From Gracilaria vermiculophylla (taxonomy: Eukaryota > Rhodophyta > Florideophyceae > Gracilariales > Gracilariaceae): 62,444 nt of DNA. The notes under the pieces were generated by a model. It was given only the letters and a program-made list of their open reading frames with translations. It had not been told where the DNA came from and made no database searches. Every line of letters starts with the position of its first letter. Positions within the stretch are counted from its first letter, which is position 1. The translations under genes were made by a program, and so were the position numbers. Shown here piece after piece: positions 47,286 through 57,531 of this stretch. The stretch covers positions 5,168,063 through 5,230,506 of the forward strand of contig JAHNZQ020000308.1 of the NCBI GenBank assembly GCA_019155205.2, given 5' to 3'.

Positions 47286-48254
47286 ATGATCGGAACCGTA
47301 TTATTGGAATTATATGAGGATCAGGGAAACATAGATTATGAATGGAAGAACGCTTTGGATCAGCTATTACCAGACCACAAAATAATGGTGTGGGAAAAGT
47401 CTACAGCATCAAACAACACAATACGGAAAGACCTTGAAGAGGTTGAGTTCGTTGTCATGTGGGCAATACCGTTCAGCGAATTGGCAAAGCTACCAAAGCT
47501 TCGAGCTGTACTACTCATTGGCGCAGGTACAGACCATCTGAAGGATTTGCATGCCCTAGCCTCTCACATTCCGATTGTGCGACTTGTTGATAAAACAGTA
47601 GCCCGCGACATGGGCGCTTATGCGTTACACTGGGTCATGCACTTTCACCTTGGCTTCGACAAGTATCTTCGCCAACAGGCTCACGGTGTGTGGAAACAGT
47701 GTCCGGCACGCGTCGATAGGAGTCAATTTACTGTCGGGGTGATGGGAATGGGCTTCATAGGACGAGCTGTCTGCGATGCTCTCCTAGCAATGGGCTATCG
47801 CGTCCTGTCTTTGAGTCGGTCTGGCCGAAACTACAAATCCGTAGAAGCATTTACGAATGAACGCATATATTTGTTCGCAGCCAGATGTAATGCGCTGGTG
47901 AATGTTCTTCCTCTGACGGATGACACCCGTGGATTGGTTAACGCACAGGTACTTCACACCTTACAGCGAGAGGCTGTCTTTATAAATATGGGGCGGGGTG
48001 AAACGGTCGTTGATGGAGTCATTCTCGATGCGCTTCATGATGGTCATCTCAGAGCAGCAGTTCTTGATGTTTTTCACGAGGAACCGTTGCCTCTCAATTC
48101 CAAATTTTGGACTGAAGACAAGGTTGTCGTCACACCTCACATAGCCGGCCAGCCGTTTGCTCGATCTTCTGCAAAGATAGTAGCTGACAATATCAGACGA
48201 ATTGAACGCGGGGAGCGACCGTTTCCAATTCTAGACCGCTGCAATGGATACTAA
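47286..48254 (+). CDS. D-2-hydroxyacid dehydrogenase, GhrA-like glyoxylate/hydroxypyruvate reductase
   Basis: The 322-residue protein should reduce a 2-oxoacid such as glyoxylate or hydroxypyruvate to the D-hydroxyacid with NAD(P)H. The Rossmann motif GVMGMGFIGRAV lies at 151-162, and the following strand ends LSLSRSGR. Ser-Arg-Ser after the second strand resembles the WSRSRK of E. coli GhrA and suggests NADPH preference. The catalytic set is visible: Arg237 in INMGRGE, Glu265/266 in DVFHEEPLPL, His285 in VTPHIAG. The substrate-loop region LLIGAGTDHL at 76-85 also fits. Length is normal (about 310-330). It is open from ATG to stop without an intron and shares a divergent promoter region with the amine oxidase. 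A link to photorespiratory metabolism is plausible but inferred. Confidence 0.9.
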   Translation: MIGTVLLELYEDQGNIDYEWKNALDQLLPDHKIMVWEKSTASNNTIRKDLEEVEFVVMWAIPFSELAKLPKLRAVLLIGAGTDHLKDLHALASHIPIVRLVDKTVARDMGAYALHWVMHFHLGFDKYLRQQAHGVWKQCPARVDRSQFTVGVMGMGFIGRAVCDALLAMGYRVLSLSRSGRNYKSVEAFTNERIYLFAARCNALVNVLPLTDDTRGLVNAQVLHTLQREAVFINMGRGETVVDGVILDALHDGHLRAAVLDVFHEEPLPLNSKFWTEDKVVVTPHIAGQPFARSSAKIVADNIRRIERGERPFPILDRCNGY

Positions 48255-49210
48255 TGGCTTAGAGGCATTCCAGCCATCGCTGTCGCACTGTGAAGTAGGA
48301 GGGTTGATACCAACAGGTTTTATATCTTTTTCCTCGGCTGAGGTAGAGGACAACCGGGACAGTCTGGTAGTAATTTACACCGTTATTGGATTTCAGAATT
48401 TATAAACTCTGCAATGCATGTGATCATGGCTAGCATGTTAATTGGCTACACTCTATCCAGCTGTACAACATCAAGGTCCACGACCATTTGTGTGATTAAC
48501 ACATCTGCGAATTGATATGTTGCCGAAGGCTCGAGACCGAATCGTGTTGTCTTGAGACTTCCTTTCGTCCGAGTCATGAGTGCGGTCTGTCAACTATGAG
48601 TTGGTTTGACCAGCTTTACTTGTTGCGTGTTGCTGAAAAGCAACGCTTGATGAGTTTGTGGCACCCGGGCGCCTCAGCTGGAGTGGTGGAGTGCGTGCCC
48701 GGCGCCTCTCCAACTTCCCAACAAATGCGAAAGACCACGGAGCACGAATTCCACCCGGAACAACATGTCTATGCGACGGAAGTAAAGAAGTGCTCTCTCT
48801 CTCATAAGAGATGCGCCATCAGGTTCTCAGTCATTATTTCGAATGCATTGGGTCCACATTTTGTGCGGCGGAGGGACAGCGACCATTTAGAGGGTGCGTG
48901 TCTATTGCCAGCACACAATTATCACCCACAAGAAACCCACACAGCCAGAAAGGAATGTTTATAGAAATGAATTGCAGGATCGCTGTCAAGCCCGGATCGC
49001 TGTCAAGCCCTTGCCACCAATAAAGAGTTGAAAAACAGCAGGGCGGCTTTTCTTCGACTCTAAGTCCTTGTCAAGTTCTTTCGCAATGCCCACTTTCCGT
49101 GGGCGTATAAATTAAGCTGACGCGTTTTGGCAATACCGACTCGGGAATTTTCCGCTGAAAAGTGGTGTACTGACGATTGAACAGAGACCCTAGAGTTTGT
49201 ACTGCAATCA
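48255..49210. other. Intergenic sequence with an unsupported 150-codon frame
   Basis: A plus-strand frame at 48512-48964 has no recognisable domain. An AATAAA at 49019-49024 could end a short transcript. A perfect 17-bp tandem repeat (GGATCGCTGTCAAGCCC twice) lies at 48977-49010. Confidence 0.45.
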
Positions 49211-49442
49211 ATGAACGGGAATACTCCCTCGGTAACTCGTCTCCAAGATGATAAAAAGGGTCTCATTCTCGTTGCAAATGAGAACATTCAGCGAGGAGCT
49301 TTGATACTCGACGAACAAGCGAAAGTTCTGGATCGACCGAATATGCACTCAGTGCAGTATACATCTACTAAGCACGCGCACACGTTCGAAAGCGGAATAT
49401 TGAAATTGGCAGAACATATGTGTGAACCGAATTGCGGAGTTT
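49211..49442 (+). CDS. SET-domain-like protein, N-terminal 77 residues, truncated by assembly gap
   Basis: From ATG 49211 the frame encodes an N-terminal strand pattern KKGLILVANENIQRGALIL, which matches the start of SET domains (a G-x-G-like strand, then A.....G..I). It continues to KLAEHMCEPNCG, which parallels the NHSC.PNC motif that forms the SET knot and cofactor site. Asn-His is replaced by Glu-His here. The rest is lost in 100 Ns, and the frame after the gap cannot be trusted. A protein-lysine methyltransferase function is inferred from these motifs only. Confidence 0.5.
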
Positions 49443-49542
49443 NNNNNNNNNNNNNNNNNNNNNNNNNNNNNNNNNNNNNNNNNNNNNNNNNNNNNNNNNN
49501 NNNNNNNNNNNNNNNNNNNNNNNNNNNNNNNNNNNNNNNNNN
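49443..49542. other. Assembly gap, exactly 100 N
   Basis: The run is exactly 100 unknown bases, a conventional placeholder of unknown true length. It interrupts the SET-like gene. Confidence 1.
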
Positions 49543-50956
49543 CCGCTCGCAAGTTTTTCTGTGAATTATAGTTGAGATGGTGGTGATGCATGGAGCACAA
49601 TGCGAAGGCGGCGCTGATAAGAGGCCAGCGCCATTTTTGTTTTCATTAAAGAAAATGTCTGGGCGCGCATGCCATCACCCTGAACACAGTGGAATTGTCG
49701 TTTGAAAATAAAACCAAGATGCGCATTTTAACAGCGCCTCGCCGCGCTTAAGTCTAAACAAGCGAGAGGGCTTCCTATATCAAGTTCGGCAAGACCCGCC
49801 TGATGCCAGAAATTGATATGACATAACTCCGAAAAAAAATTTTTTAGAGCGGACGATGGCTGTGTGAAAACTGCGACGATTCTGCATGTGGAAACGAGTG
49901 CGGAAGAGAGCGTGCAACGCGCGCAGAGAGCTTACAAAACACCGATGATCGGGACGAAAGCAGAGGCGCCACTTGTCTGGTCCACTCCCCATGAAGGCCA
50001 GACAGGTCGCTGTGCGTATTCACTAGTGGATTCCCCTCGTCGGAGCTTCCGTCTTTGGAGGTGCGTGCGAGCGCTGCCAAACTCTATAAAAATCGGGAGA
50101 TACGTGTGCCAGACGCATGGGCGCATTGGGATCCACATTACACTGCACTCGTTGTGTTTGTAGAAGATATTGTCTGCTGTCAGATGCACCGTGACACAGT
50201 GTCCAACTGATTGAATTAGAATCTACACGAAACTATGGAACCACTTTACGCAACGCACACGGTCTACGCGCAGATCAGGGGAGACAAGCAGAATAGGCGC
50301 GAGCAGGCGAGCTGTTCGGGAGAAAATGGTATAAAAATGAGAATAACAGCCGAGATCTAAGGTTCCGTTTGAAGCATTGTGTTAGAAGCTTTTAATATAA
50401 AAGATCTAATGTCGTTTTGAAGGAAAGAAACAACGTGTTGTGGAAATAATTACGCGCGTGTTCGAAATATCTTATCTTTTTGAAACGCGAAATTGAACGG
50501 TTTTAGGGAAAGGAACTGGTACAGTAGGCAAAATTGCGCATTTTGGCGACCTTTATGGGTGTCCCATACTTTAGAAACGCACTGTACTCGATGCACGAAC
50601 ACAACTCCGTAAAGGGGAAACAATGATATGCCTCCCTCTCGAATGTTCATGAGCCTAATTACCGTTCAATACCGCTAGTTTTTTTAATTTGATACGCATT
50701 TCCATCTATCTGTGTGCAGACCGTGCGCTTCACTAAACCGAATATGCGTAAATGCTACACTGAAACATATATCCAACCAAAGCTGATGCAAAGCTGCCTC
50801 TCTTAGTTTAATGTAATACGATTTGACTTATCTTTCTATATGCAAGAGAAGCAAATCTTGTTCTCTAACATTTCTACATGCGTAAAACGTTGCATTAGTT
50901 TGAATTAACAAACTGTCAAGGATCCGCAAATCTTTTTCGAAGCACAAATCCGTTTA
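49543..50956. other. Intergenic sequence, no supported gene
   Basis: The left part may hold the 3' end of the SET-like gene. The frame after the gap stops within 20 bases (TGA at 49561) in the only reading offered. Bases 50200-50900 are AT-rich with nothing recognisable. Confidence 0.45.
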
Positions 50957-51469
50957 TCATCGATGATGAGAACTTGAAGCTCCATGACGAATGCAGCATG
51001 TCTTACAAGTAAACCTTCCCTGACGGCCACAACGGCGACAAAAGTAATTCTCACTGGGACAAGAACGACAGACTGCATTACCGCAAGCCTTACACGCGGT
51101 AAACATACAATTGCACTTGACAGTTCGGCAGCAGGCACTGCATGATACGCGAATACTGGAATCCGGGGAGCCACACCTGCGGCATAAAGTGGAATCGGGA
51201 CCAAAATGCAAGTCTTAGGGTTGACATCGGAAGCACTTTCTTTTCCCTTGGTGGCGGGCCATCGCCGAACATTCGATGCAATATATTTTGTGGCATTCTT
51301 CGCACCTCTCTAAGTTGCTGCTGCAGGCACGACAGAAGTATAGGTCGCACTCCTCGCATACACGATTGCGTCCGCGGGAGCGATGGCGAGTGCGGTTCCA
51401 TTTGGCGTCACAATTGGCGCATTCGATGATGATTTCGTGCCTGGAATTGACGGAGATAGTAGAAGACAT
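50957..51469 (-). pseudogene. Cys-rich zinc-binding protein interrupted by one in-frame stop
   Basis: From ATG 51469 the frame encodes 84 residues with paired CxxC motifs (IECANCDAKW, CEECDLYFCRAC, CEECHKIYCIEC, CFRC), then a TAA at 51215-51217. The same frame continues directly with equally Cys-rich sequence to 50957 (LCRRCGSPDSS, CSACCRTVKC, CKACGNAVCRSC, CRRCGRQGRF, CKTCC). The spacing suggests tandem treble-clef or RING/B-box-like zinc sites, which usually bind protein or nucleic acid. The gene may be a pseudogene with a single stop, or a real 84-residue protein whose downstream half has become untranslated. An error in the assembly is also possible. Confidence 0.6.
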
Positions 51470-51479
51470 TGCGGATATG

Positions 51480-51600
51480 CGACCAACAGAGGGGGGTGGA
51501 GGAGGTGGAGTGTGGGGGGGGATCGGTAAGGGAGGGGGTGGAAGAGGTATGAAGCGAGGCGGAGGTGAGACAAAGTAGGGGGGGAAACTCGGAGGTGGGC
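51480..51600 (-). promoter_or_regulatory. CT-rich tract upstream of the Cys-rich gene
   Basis: On the coding (minus) strand this interval is C/T-rich with runs of C, ending about 10 bp before the ATG at 51469. It is the same arrangement as at 4271-4341 and 7818-7951. The G-rich strand could form G-quadruplexes. Confidence 0.35.
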
Positions 51601-52249
51601 CTGCGTACGGCGACTAAGGGAAGCGAGAAGGGCGGTGAACGGCCGAGGAGGCTGTGCAGTCAAGAGAAGAGAAGGGACGAGATGGGAGGAGGGGTGGTGA
51701 GGGCTGCGGCTGTTGAAATAATGGAGCGCGAACGGCGGGTACGAGGGAAAGTTAAAAAGAAGCGAAGAGGCGTGGATGCAAGGCTCGTCCGATGGAACAA
51801 CTTCGTGGGAAACATGGCCTGAGGTTCTCGCGGCGCTGGGCGTGACACAGACGGCGTGCGTGCGCAGCACGCGCGCCATGCGTCACGTTAACGCGTGCCA
51901 AGGCTGGCTGCATTCACCGCACGCTCCGGCTCACACATGCGCCCCACACATGTGATGCACGCGGGGGAGAACCTTAATTCCCTTGAAAAATACTGTAAGG
52001 AATGCATTAGTGTGTGCTGTACACGTGTGCCACGACGGACTGACTGAAAGTCCGACATTCGCACGGGTCACATCAGTCACGTTCACGGAGGGATGAGTGC
52101 GTAAATGCAAACAATAGCAATTTCGGCAATGCCCGCCATTGCCCGCCATTGCTGCTCCCGTTCTCACCCCCCCGTCACCAAACCCGTCGTCGCCGCCCCC
52201 ACCGTCGTCGCCACTCCCACCGTCGTCGCCGCTCCGCCTCTTGCTCATT

Positions 52250-52362
52250 ATGGACTCCAACAAGCCCAACGAACTTGGTGCGGACGACCTCGTCGACTAC
52301 GAGGAGGAAGCTGACACCCCCGTTGAGAAGCCTGTCGAAAACTGCAAGCACTCAGCAAACAA
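52250..52362 (+). pseudogene. Short N-terminal exon resembling Sub2/UAP56 (DDX39) helicase
   Basis: The ATG at 52250 opens an acidic peptide whose residues 10-20 (GADDLVDYEEE) match the conserved acidic N-terminus of UAP56/Sub2 mRNA-export helicases (LLDYEEDE in relatives). After about 38 codons the frame meets a GTATGC at 52363, a possible splice donor. I found none of the helicase motifs in the next kilobase, after which a dispersed repeat starts at 53292. It is thus probably an orphan first exon of a broken or duplicated gene. A chance acidic peptide is the alternative. The upstream 100 bp is C-rich on the coding strand. Confidence 0.35.
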
Positions 52363-53291
52363 GTATGCTATACCACACACCTTTTTCTCTTTTCCCGCTG
52401 CCCTCTTGCATTTATAAGTATATTTGGCATGTAAACATTTCATTTTACGTTCTATTGTGGGAATGAAATAATTTTTCTGAGCATCGATGAATGCTTCATG
52501 AACTATTCATAGCTTCAAGTAAATTTCAATTATTCATACAGCTATAAGAGTGAGGGTAACCCCTTGTATTCGAAAAAAGGACTATAGAAGATCGTCGTTC
52601 GTCCTTTACAAGTCTAACGAGCGAGAACCTTTACATACTACTATAGATTTAAATATTGTTGACTCATGTTGATTCACAACTGCGTATAAACGGTTGCTAA
52701 AAATTCAACCCTTCTTGAATGGGTGTCATGTCATACTTTCGAGGGCAAGATACTCTCATGCACCAGCACGAGCAGTTGTTTCTGCAGAGTCGTCAACATA
52801 ATCACACGTGAGCCAGCGAGGTTGCCTGCAAGGTGTCACACTTCTTTATGAAACTTTTTCTGTTGATTTCCCAGTTCCTGAAGCTGTTTCGTGTGCATCT
52901 GAGGTTTTTGTATCATTTATGTTGTTTATGTTAGATATACTATTTGTTTTCTTAGATCCCTCGGGCTCATCAGATATTTCTTTTTCTAAATAAATACATT
53001 TCGGCGCGACCATAACTTTTGATGTTCTCGTAAAGAACAAGCTTCTGGTTCCATAGGCTATAAAGCGATAGTTCTTCCTTTTGAATACCAAAAATGGTCA
53101 CGATCTTCATTTGGCATTCAAAGGTTTTCATTGAATACCTGCTATGAAACAAATAGTTTTAAATTTTTCCTATTTGAGGAATGAAATACATTTTTTCTTT
53201 CAAAACCAGTTTTAGTGAGAGTTAGGGGTTTAGTCGCATACATTTTTCGTTACGATAAAATGTAAAATTATATTTGCAGTTTGATGTGCTT
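52363..53291. other. Sequence after the Sub2-like exon, no supported gene
   Basis: AT-rich sequence with no helicase motif in any frame by eye. A 61-codon plus-strand frame (52808-52993) is unconvincing. Confidence 0.45.
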
Positions 53292-54850
53292 TAGCACCAC
53301 TTTTCTTTCAGTTTCGAATTATTTTGACCGAACTTTCATCTTGAGTTCATCCAATTTAAAAACTAAAATTAAATCTTTCTCAGGGCTTTGTTCTTGGACA
53401 TAAAAATGTACGCAAATGCACTTCTGCTGTAGGTACCAATGAAATGTAGAAAATACAATTTTCTCTCGGCTGATTCTATACATTTGAATTCATAAAGACC
53501 AATATACAGAAGTTTCGATTGGAATATTTACCCTGAAATTTTCATCAAAATAGAAGGGATTCTGATACATTTTTTCCTGTACTAAAGTAGTCCCATGCAG
53601 ATACCGATATCTTTCTGATTTTTGTTCTTAAGATTGCATTGCAGTTTTTTATCTAACCATTTGGATCAGAACCGTTTTTTCGGAATAGTCTAGTCGTACG
53701 TGGTAAGTTGTTCATCTTCTAGAATTCCTTCCACAGCCAAAAAAGTTTTGTTCATTTTTCAAAGCTTTTAAATAAATAAAAAACATTTCTTTTCTTTATT
53801 TAAAGTGATTATTGTTTTGATTCTTCAGTATTTCAGAGGAAATTACTTTTCATGTTCATCTTTTATGTCCTGAATCATCTACAGTGCGTTTTAAAAGTAT
53901 TGGACAGTAGAGAAGGGCGCAAACATGAAACATTGTGTTTTTTGTAGCCATCATTTTGTCTAGAACCGTTCAACTCTTCGTTTCAAAAGTAAAACTTTTT
54001 CTACCTCCGGCCTAATAATTGCAAAATTACGAACTCCTTCTTTCATATGACAATACGAAAATTTTCGTATCAAAAATGAGAAAATTAATTTATCAGACAA
54101 TTGTATAAGGCCGTTTTCGTCAATTTTATACAATTGGCTTATACTTTTAGTGCAACATGAACTCTGAAGTGCTACTGGTAGATTACAAATGCCCAGCATT
54201 GATAAGAAGTGGAAATATACGCGAAAATGTTTTCGTCGGAATATATTGTTCACTAGTATTTCTTAAAAGTCCATTTATATTAAAAACAACATACTTTTGT
54301 ACAGATTATTTTTGGCCAAAATATTCGTATCCGCTCATTGAAATAAGAAATATTTATAATTTCTTTACGAGCTAATCTAGATGATGATGCGCTCTGAACA
54401 CAAGCTGGAAAGATAAATGGCAAAATGTTATATTTTGTATGAGATGAGGAGTAGGAGTAGAACTTCAATTCCATAGAGCCATATTGCTGTAACTATACCT
54501 TCTTTACGTACAAAAAGAAAACAAAATTTTTACACACAAAAAGTTTCGTGGGGCTTCTGTTATAAAGTAGTATGGTCTGAACTTTGGACAAAAACAAATA
54601 CTGATGTACCCTGGTAGAGAAGCAGAATAAACTCAAAAAGGAACTTTTTTATGCAATGCAATTCTTTATATTTCATCATATGTGCGCGTATTAAAAACAC
54701 TTCTACTTCTTAGCAACGTAACGCTGACACTTGTTAGTTTATAGTAATTGAAAAGCTGTCTTGGTGAATGAGAAACGAGTTTCATTTAATTACATTAACG
54801 TTTTGCCTCATATAAAAAGCTTTGAAAACGTTTGAGACGCATTGGCTTGT
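53292..54850. repeat. AT-rich dispersed repeat, partial copy (first part)
   Basis: Collinear with 13838-15326 and, across the solo LTR, with 15880-15957. It starts at the shared GCACCACTTTTCTTTCAG and ends near ACGCATTGGCTT. It provides the empty site for the LTR at 15327. Confidence 0.88.
53960..54253 (-). CDS. 97-codon ORF inside the dispersed repeat (copy 2), unknown
   Basis: Equal in length and collinear with 14518-14811, from ATG to the shared C-terminal KRRVERF and stop. About 64% of residues are identical by my count. No domain, signal peptide or promoter is recognisable. It may be a remnant of an element protein or a fortuitous frame. Confidence 0.3.
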   Translation of the reverse strand: MNNIFRRKHFRVYFHFLSMLGICNLPVALQSSCCTKSISQLYKIDENGLIQLSDKLIFSFLIRKFSYCHMKEGVRNFAIIRPEVEKVLLLKRRVERF

Positions 54851-54982
54851 AGGATATTCGTGCAGAACTGCAATGCGTGAAGGACAAATTTGTTTAAACC
54901 GCATCGGGGTCACGGCTACCATATGGTACACAAAAACGGCATATAGTATTTATGCGTCAAATACAGTTGCCTGTGCGCAGAT

Positions 54983-55334
54983 TGAAACGAACCCAGCCAT
55001 ATACCCTAGCGATTCAAGCGAGTCGCGCTTCAAACTGCAAGCCTTGTCCCTGCACGTCGCAACGCGGCGCACAAGAACATTGCAGTTTGTCAGCACGACG
55101 CTTGGTTCAAGCCACTTCGCAACATTGCGTCGTGTGCTTCAAGCACTTCAAGCACGCATCGCATAGTTCAAGCGCACGACAACATAGCGCCGTGCGCTAC
55201 GAATGTACAAGTAGATAAAGTAGAAGGTAAGACGCTTAACGTCTAGTTTTAAGAATCACTATAAAACACAGCCAGATCCACCCTGGAGAAGAGCGTGGGC
55301 CTGGCCAGACTTCTTCCAACTCTCCTGTGTTACA
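54983..55334 (+). repeat. 5' LTR of element E
   Basis: It runs from TGAAACGAACCC (TGTAACG in the 3' copy) to TGTGTTACA. The ends form the inverted pair TGTAAC/GTTACA. TATAAAA at 55260-55266 is conserved in all three LTRs of this family in the window and is the likely promoter box. Confidence 0.95.
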
Positions 55335-55336
55335 TT

Positions 55337-55346
55337 TGGTAGCATC
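55337..55346 (+). other. Primer binding site of element E, initiator-tRNA-Met type
   Basis: TGGTAGCATC begins 2 bp after the LTR. Its complement ends GCTACCA, the 3' end of eukaryotic initiator tRNA-Met, the primer used by Ty3 and many relatives. Confidence 0.7.
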
Positions 55347-55422
55347 TTTTTACGATACTTCCGCTGGATCCTCCCTCCCTCCTTCCCTTTTCCTCCCTTT
55401 TTTCCCCTTTCCACCGTGTTTC

Positions 55423-56925
55423 ATGAGCTCTAATGATTCCCGTATGCGGACGATATCTGCCACATCTAGTTCAAGTCGTCCTCCACGTCGTTCAACCCCG
55501 CCGACCGGAAACGAACGAGATGGACCACGCATCCGATCTATGACAGCCGCGGCGGTTGCTGCTTCAACTGCTGCGGCCACTGTTGAAATGGAACCGGCAG
55601 TGTTCGACCACGCAGAGGCTGGCCAACACCAACGCTCGCCCTCTCAGGAGATTGCTCCCTTGCCGCGCTCCCAGCCCCGACTGGTGCATGAGGTCGACCA
55701 TGGGTCGAGGTCGAGAGACTCAGTCCCACTTGGTACAATCCTTCGCTCTCTGCGCAGCCAACAAAACGCCATGGAGACACTTGCTGTGCAGATGCGACAC
55801 AAGGAGACACGGATTTCGGGGCAAGTAATGACTCTCGAACGTCGTTTCGAAGCTTTCGAGTCCTACGCAGTACCCCAAAAACCGCACATATCTGCTCCCC
55901 ACCACCCCAACCGCGGTTGCCCTCGACGTGCCTCAGCACAGGATTCAGAAAGAGTCTCCCGTCAAAGCCCACCCGGATGCCCCGGTCGTTAGCTCGGACA
56001 CCCAAATAGAGCAGACAGTCGCCGGAACGCATGCTCAGCCAACAGCAATGGCTGCCGAGCTATATGCCCAAGGTAAACCGCCTACAAACCGTTCGGATAT
56101 TGCAAACGCTGTCAAAGCCGCATGCAATATCACATACGCCGCACGACAGGATGAAAGGTCTTCTGTGTGCGTGAAAGACTTCACTTTGGGCATCCTCAAA
56201 GTCACATTACTTTTTCCAGCAGTAACGGCACCCCAGGAAGTTCATATAGCGGTCTGCCAACTCCGAAAGGCAGCAGGCCGCTGGTACAATCGAGCAAGAC
56301 GCCATGGAAAAACATTTACGTCTTTGGAGGCTCTCGAATCCGGACTACTGAAGGCCTATGTCCCCGCAAACGAACTGGCGGAGTCACGCTTGAAACTTAT
56401 CCAGTTTCGTCTCCACAGCCCTATGAAAGACCATCTCAATCGATTCCTACACCTCGTGGAGACCTGTGAAACTCTCTTTCCGAGGCCTATAGCTATCTGC
56501 ACTTGCTCCTCTCGACGTCCTACAGATGCAAACTATCGGAGCACTACACCACGGGTTTCCCTCTCGATCTGGAACACGCCTTGAACTTTGTTCGTGCGCT
56601 CCATACAGCTGATAAATGGCGCACGACGGCTTCCAGCGCTTCTGAGCAGTCTGAAAAATCTCGCCAGAGGGGCAGTCGTAACCATCAAGGCCGTCGCCCC
56701 GGAACGAGTTCGACAAACCTCCTCGACCCCGCCGATATCAATAAGGACGCCCAGGCGCAATTGTGGAGAGCAGCGGAGATGTTCAATGAAGACCACAACC
56801 GCATTTATCGGGCTTATGACCGGTGTATGCGCTGTGGGCAGCGTTCATGGAGTGATCCGAACCACCCCTGTCGCAAACGCTTAGTGCATGCCTCGCGTGA
56901 TAAGCAATCGCGGGCAAAAAACTAG
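55423..56925 (+). pseudogene. gag of element E, with two frame changes
   Basis: The frame from ATG 55423 encodes a Ser/Arg/Pro-rich N-terminus and a coiled segment (LGTILRSLRSQQNAMETLAV). The frame shifts near 55930-55990 to the retrotransposon gag core (AAGRWYNRARRHGKTF, KLIQFRLHSPMKDHLNRFLH), and again near 56510-56580 to a segment ending in a Cys/His cluster. That cluster (56824-56871) is C-x2-C-x9-H-x-C, not the usual CX2CX4HX4C knuckle. Gag would package element RNA. Its end overlaps the protease frame by 38 bases, consistent with gag-pol frameshifting. Confidence 0.75.
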
Positions 56926-57520
56926 AGCCGCCCCACATCGGTGCGGCTCCCCCCGAATCTTCTGCTCTCCACCCCCCCCCTCCCCACAAGACATGGCACA
57001 TGCATTCTACACCACTATTCCTACCCTTTTCGCGATGGATGTGAACCCCACTGGAGAGATGATGTACGAAGCTACTCTGAATGGCCACAGCGTTGCCTTC
57101 CATCTCGACCCTGGCGCTTCTCACGCCTTCCTCTCCCCCGCTGCTGCCAAATTGTGTAACCTCCCTTTAAAAACCTCGCGCTTCTGCCTAACGGAACTCG
57201 GAGATAGCTCCACCACCCCGATTTTGGCAGAAGCAGAAGCAACTATCTCTAAGAAAGATTGCTGCGCATCAATAACAGCGTATGTAATCAAGATGAAGGA
57301 GCACAGCAATAACCTAGCCTTGATCACGGTAGGCTGTCAGTGGCTCCGTCAGACACTACCAACCATCGATTGGTCGTCACACTCGCTCTCCATCGAGCGC
57401 ACCGATGGATCGAGCTTCACCATACACCCTCTTCGCTCCGTATCCTCTAGCACGTGGTCGAACACGGAAACGATTCCGACGATATCCTTCAAACGACTCC
57501 GCAGATTGGCCAAGAAGTGA
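56888..57520 (+). pseudogene. Aspartic protease of element E, active-site variant D-P-G
   Basis: The 210-codon frame overlaps the end of gag. The catalytic box reads VAFHLDPGASHAFLS. Relatives have L-D-T-G-A-S, so Thr is replaced by Pro (CCT). The second half has AEATISKKDCCASI and LALITVGCQWLRQTLPTIDW, matching the retropepsin C-terminal strands (I.G..WL). The frame ends at a TGA at 57518. The Pro substitution would probably impair the fireman's-grip hydrogen bond made by Thr in retropepsins. Confidence 0.75.
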
Positions 57521-57531
57521 TCCTGCAAGCT

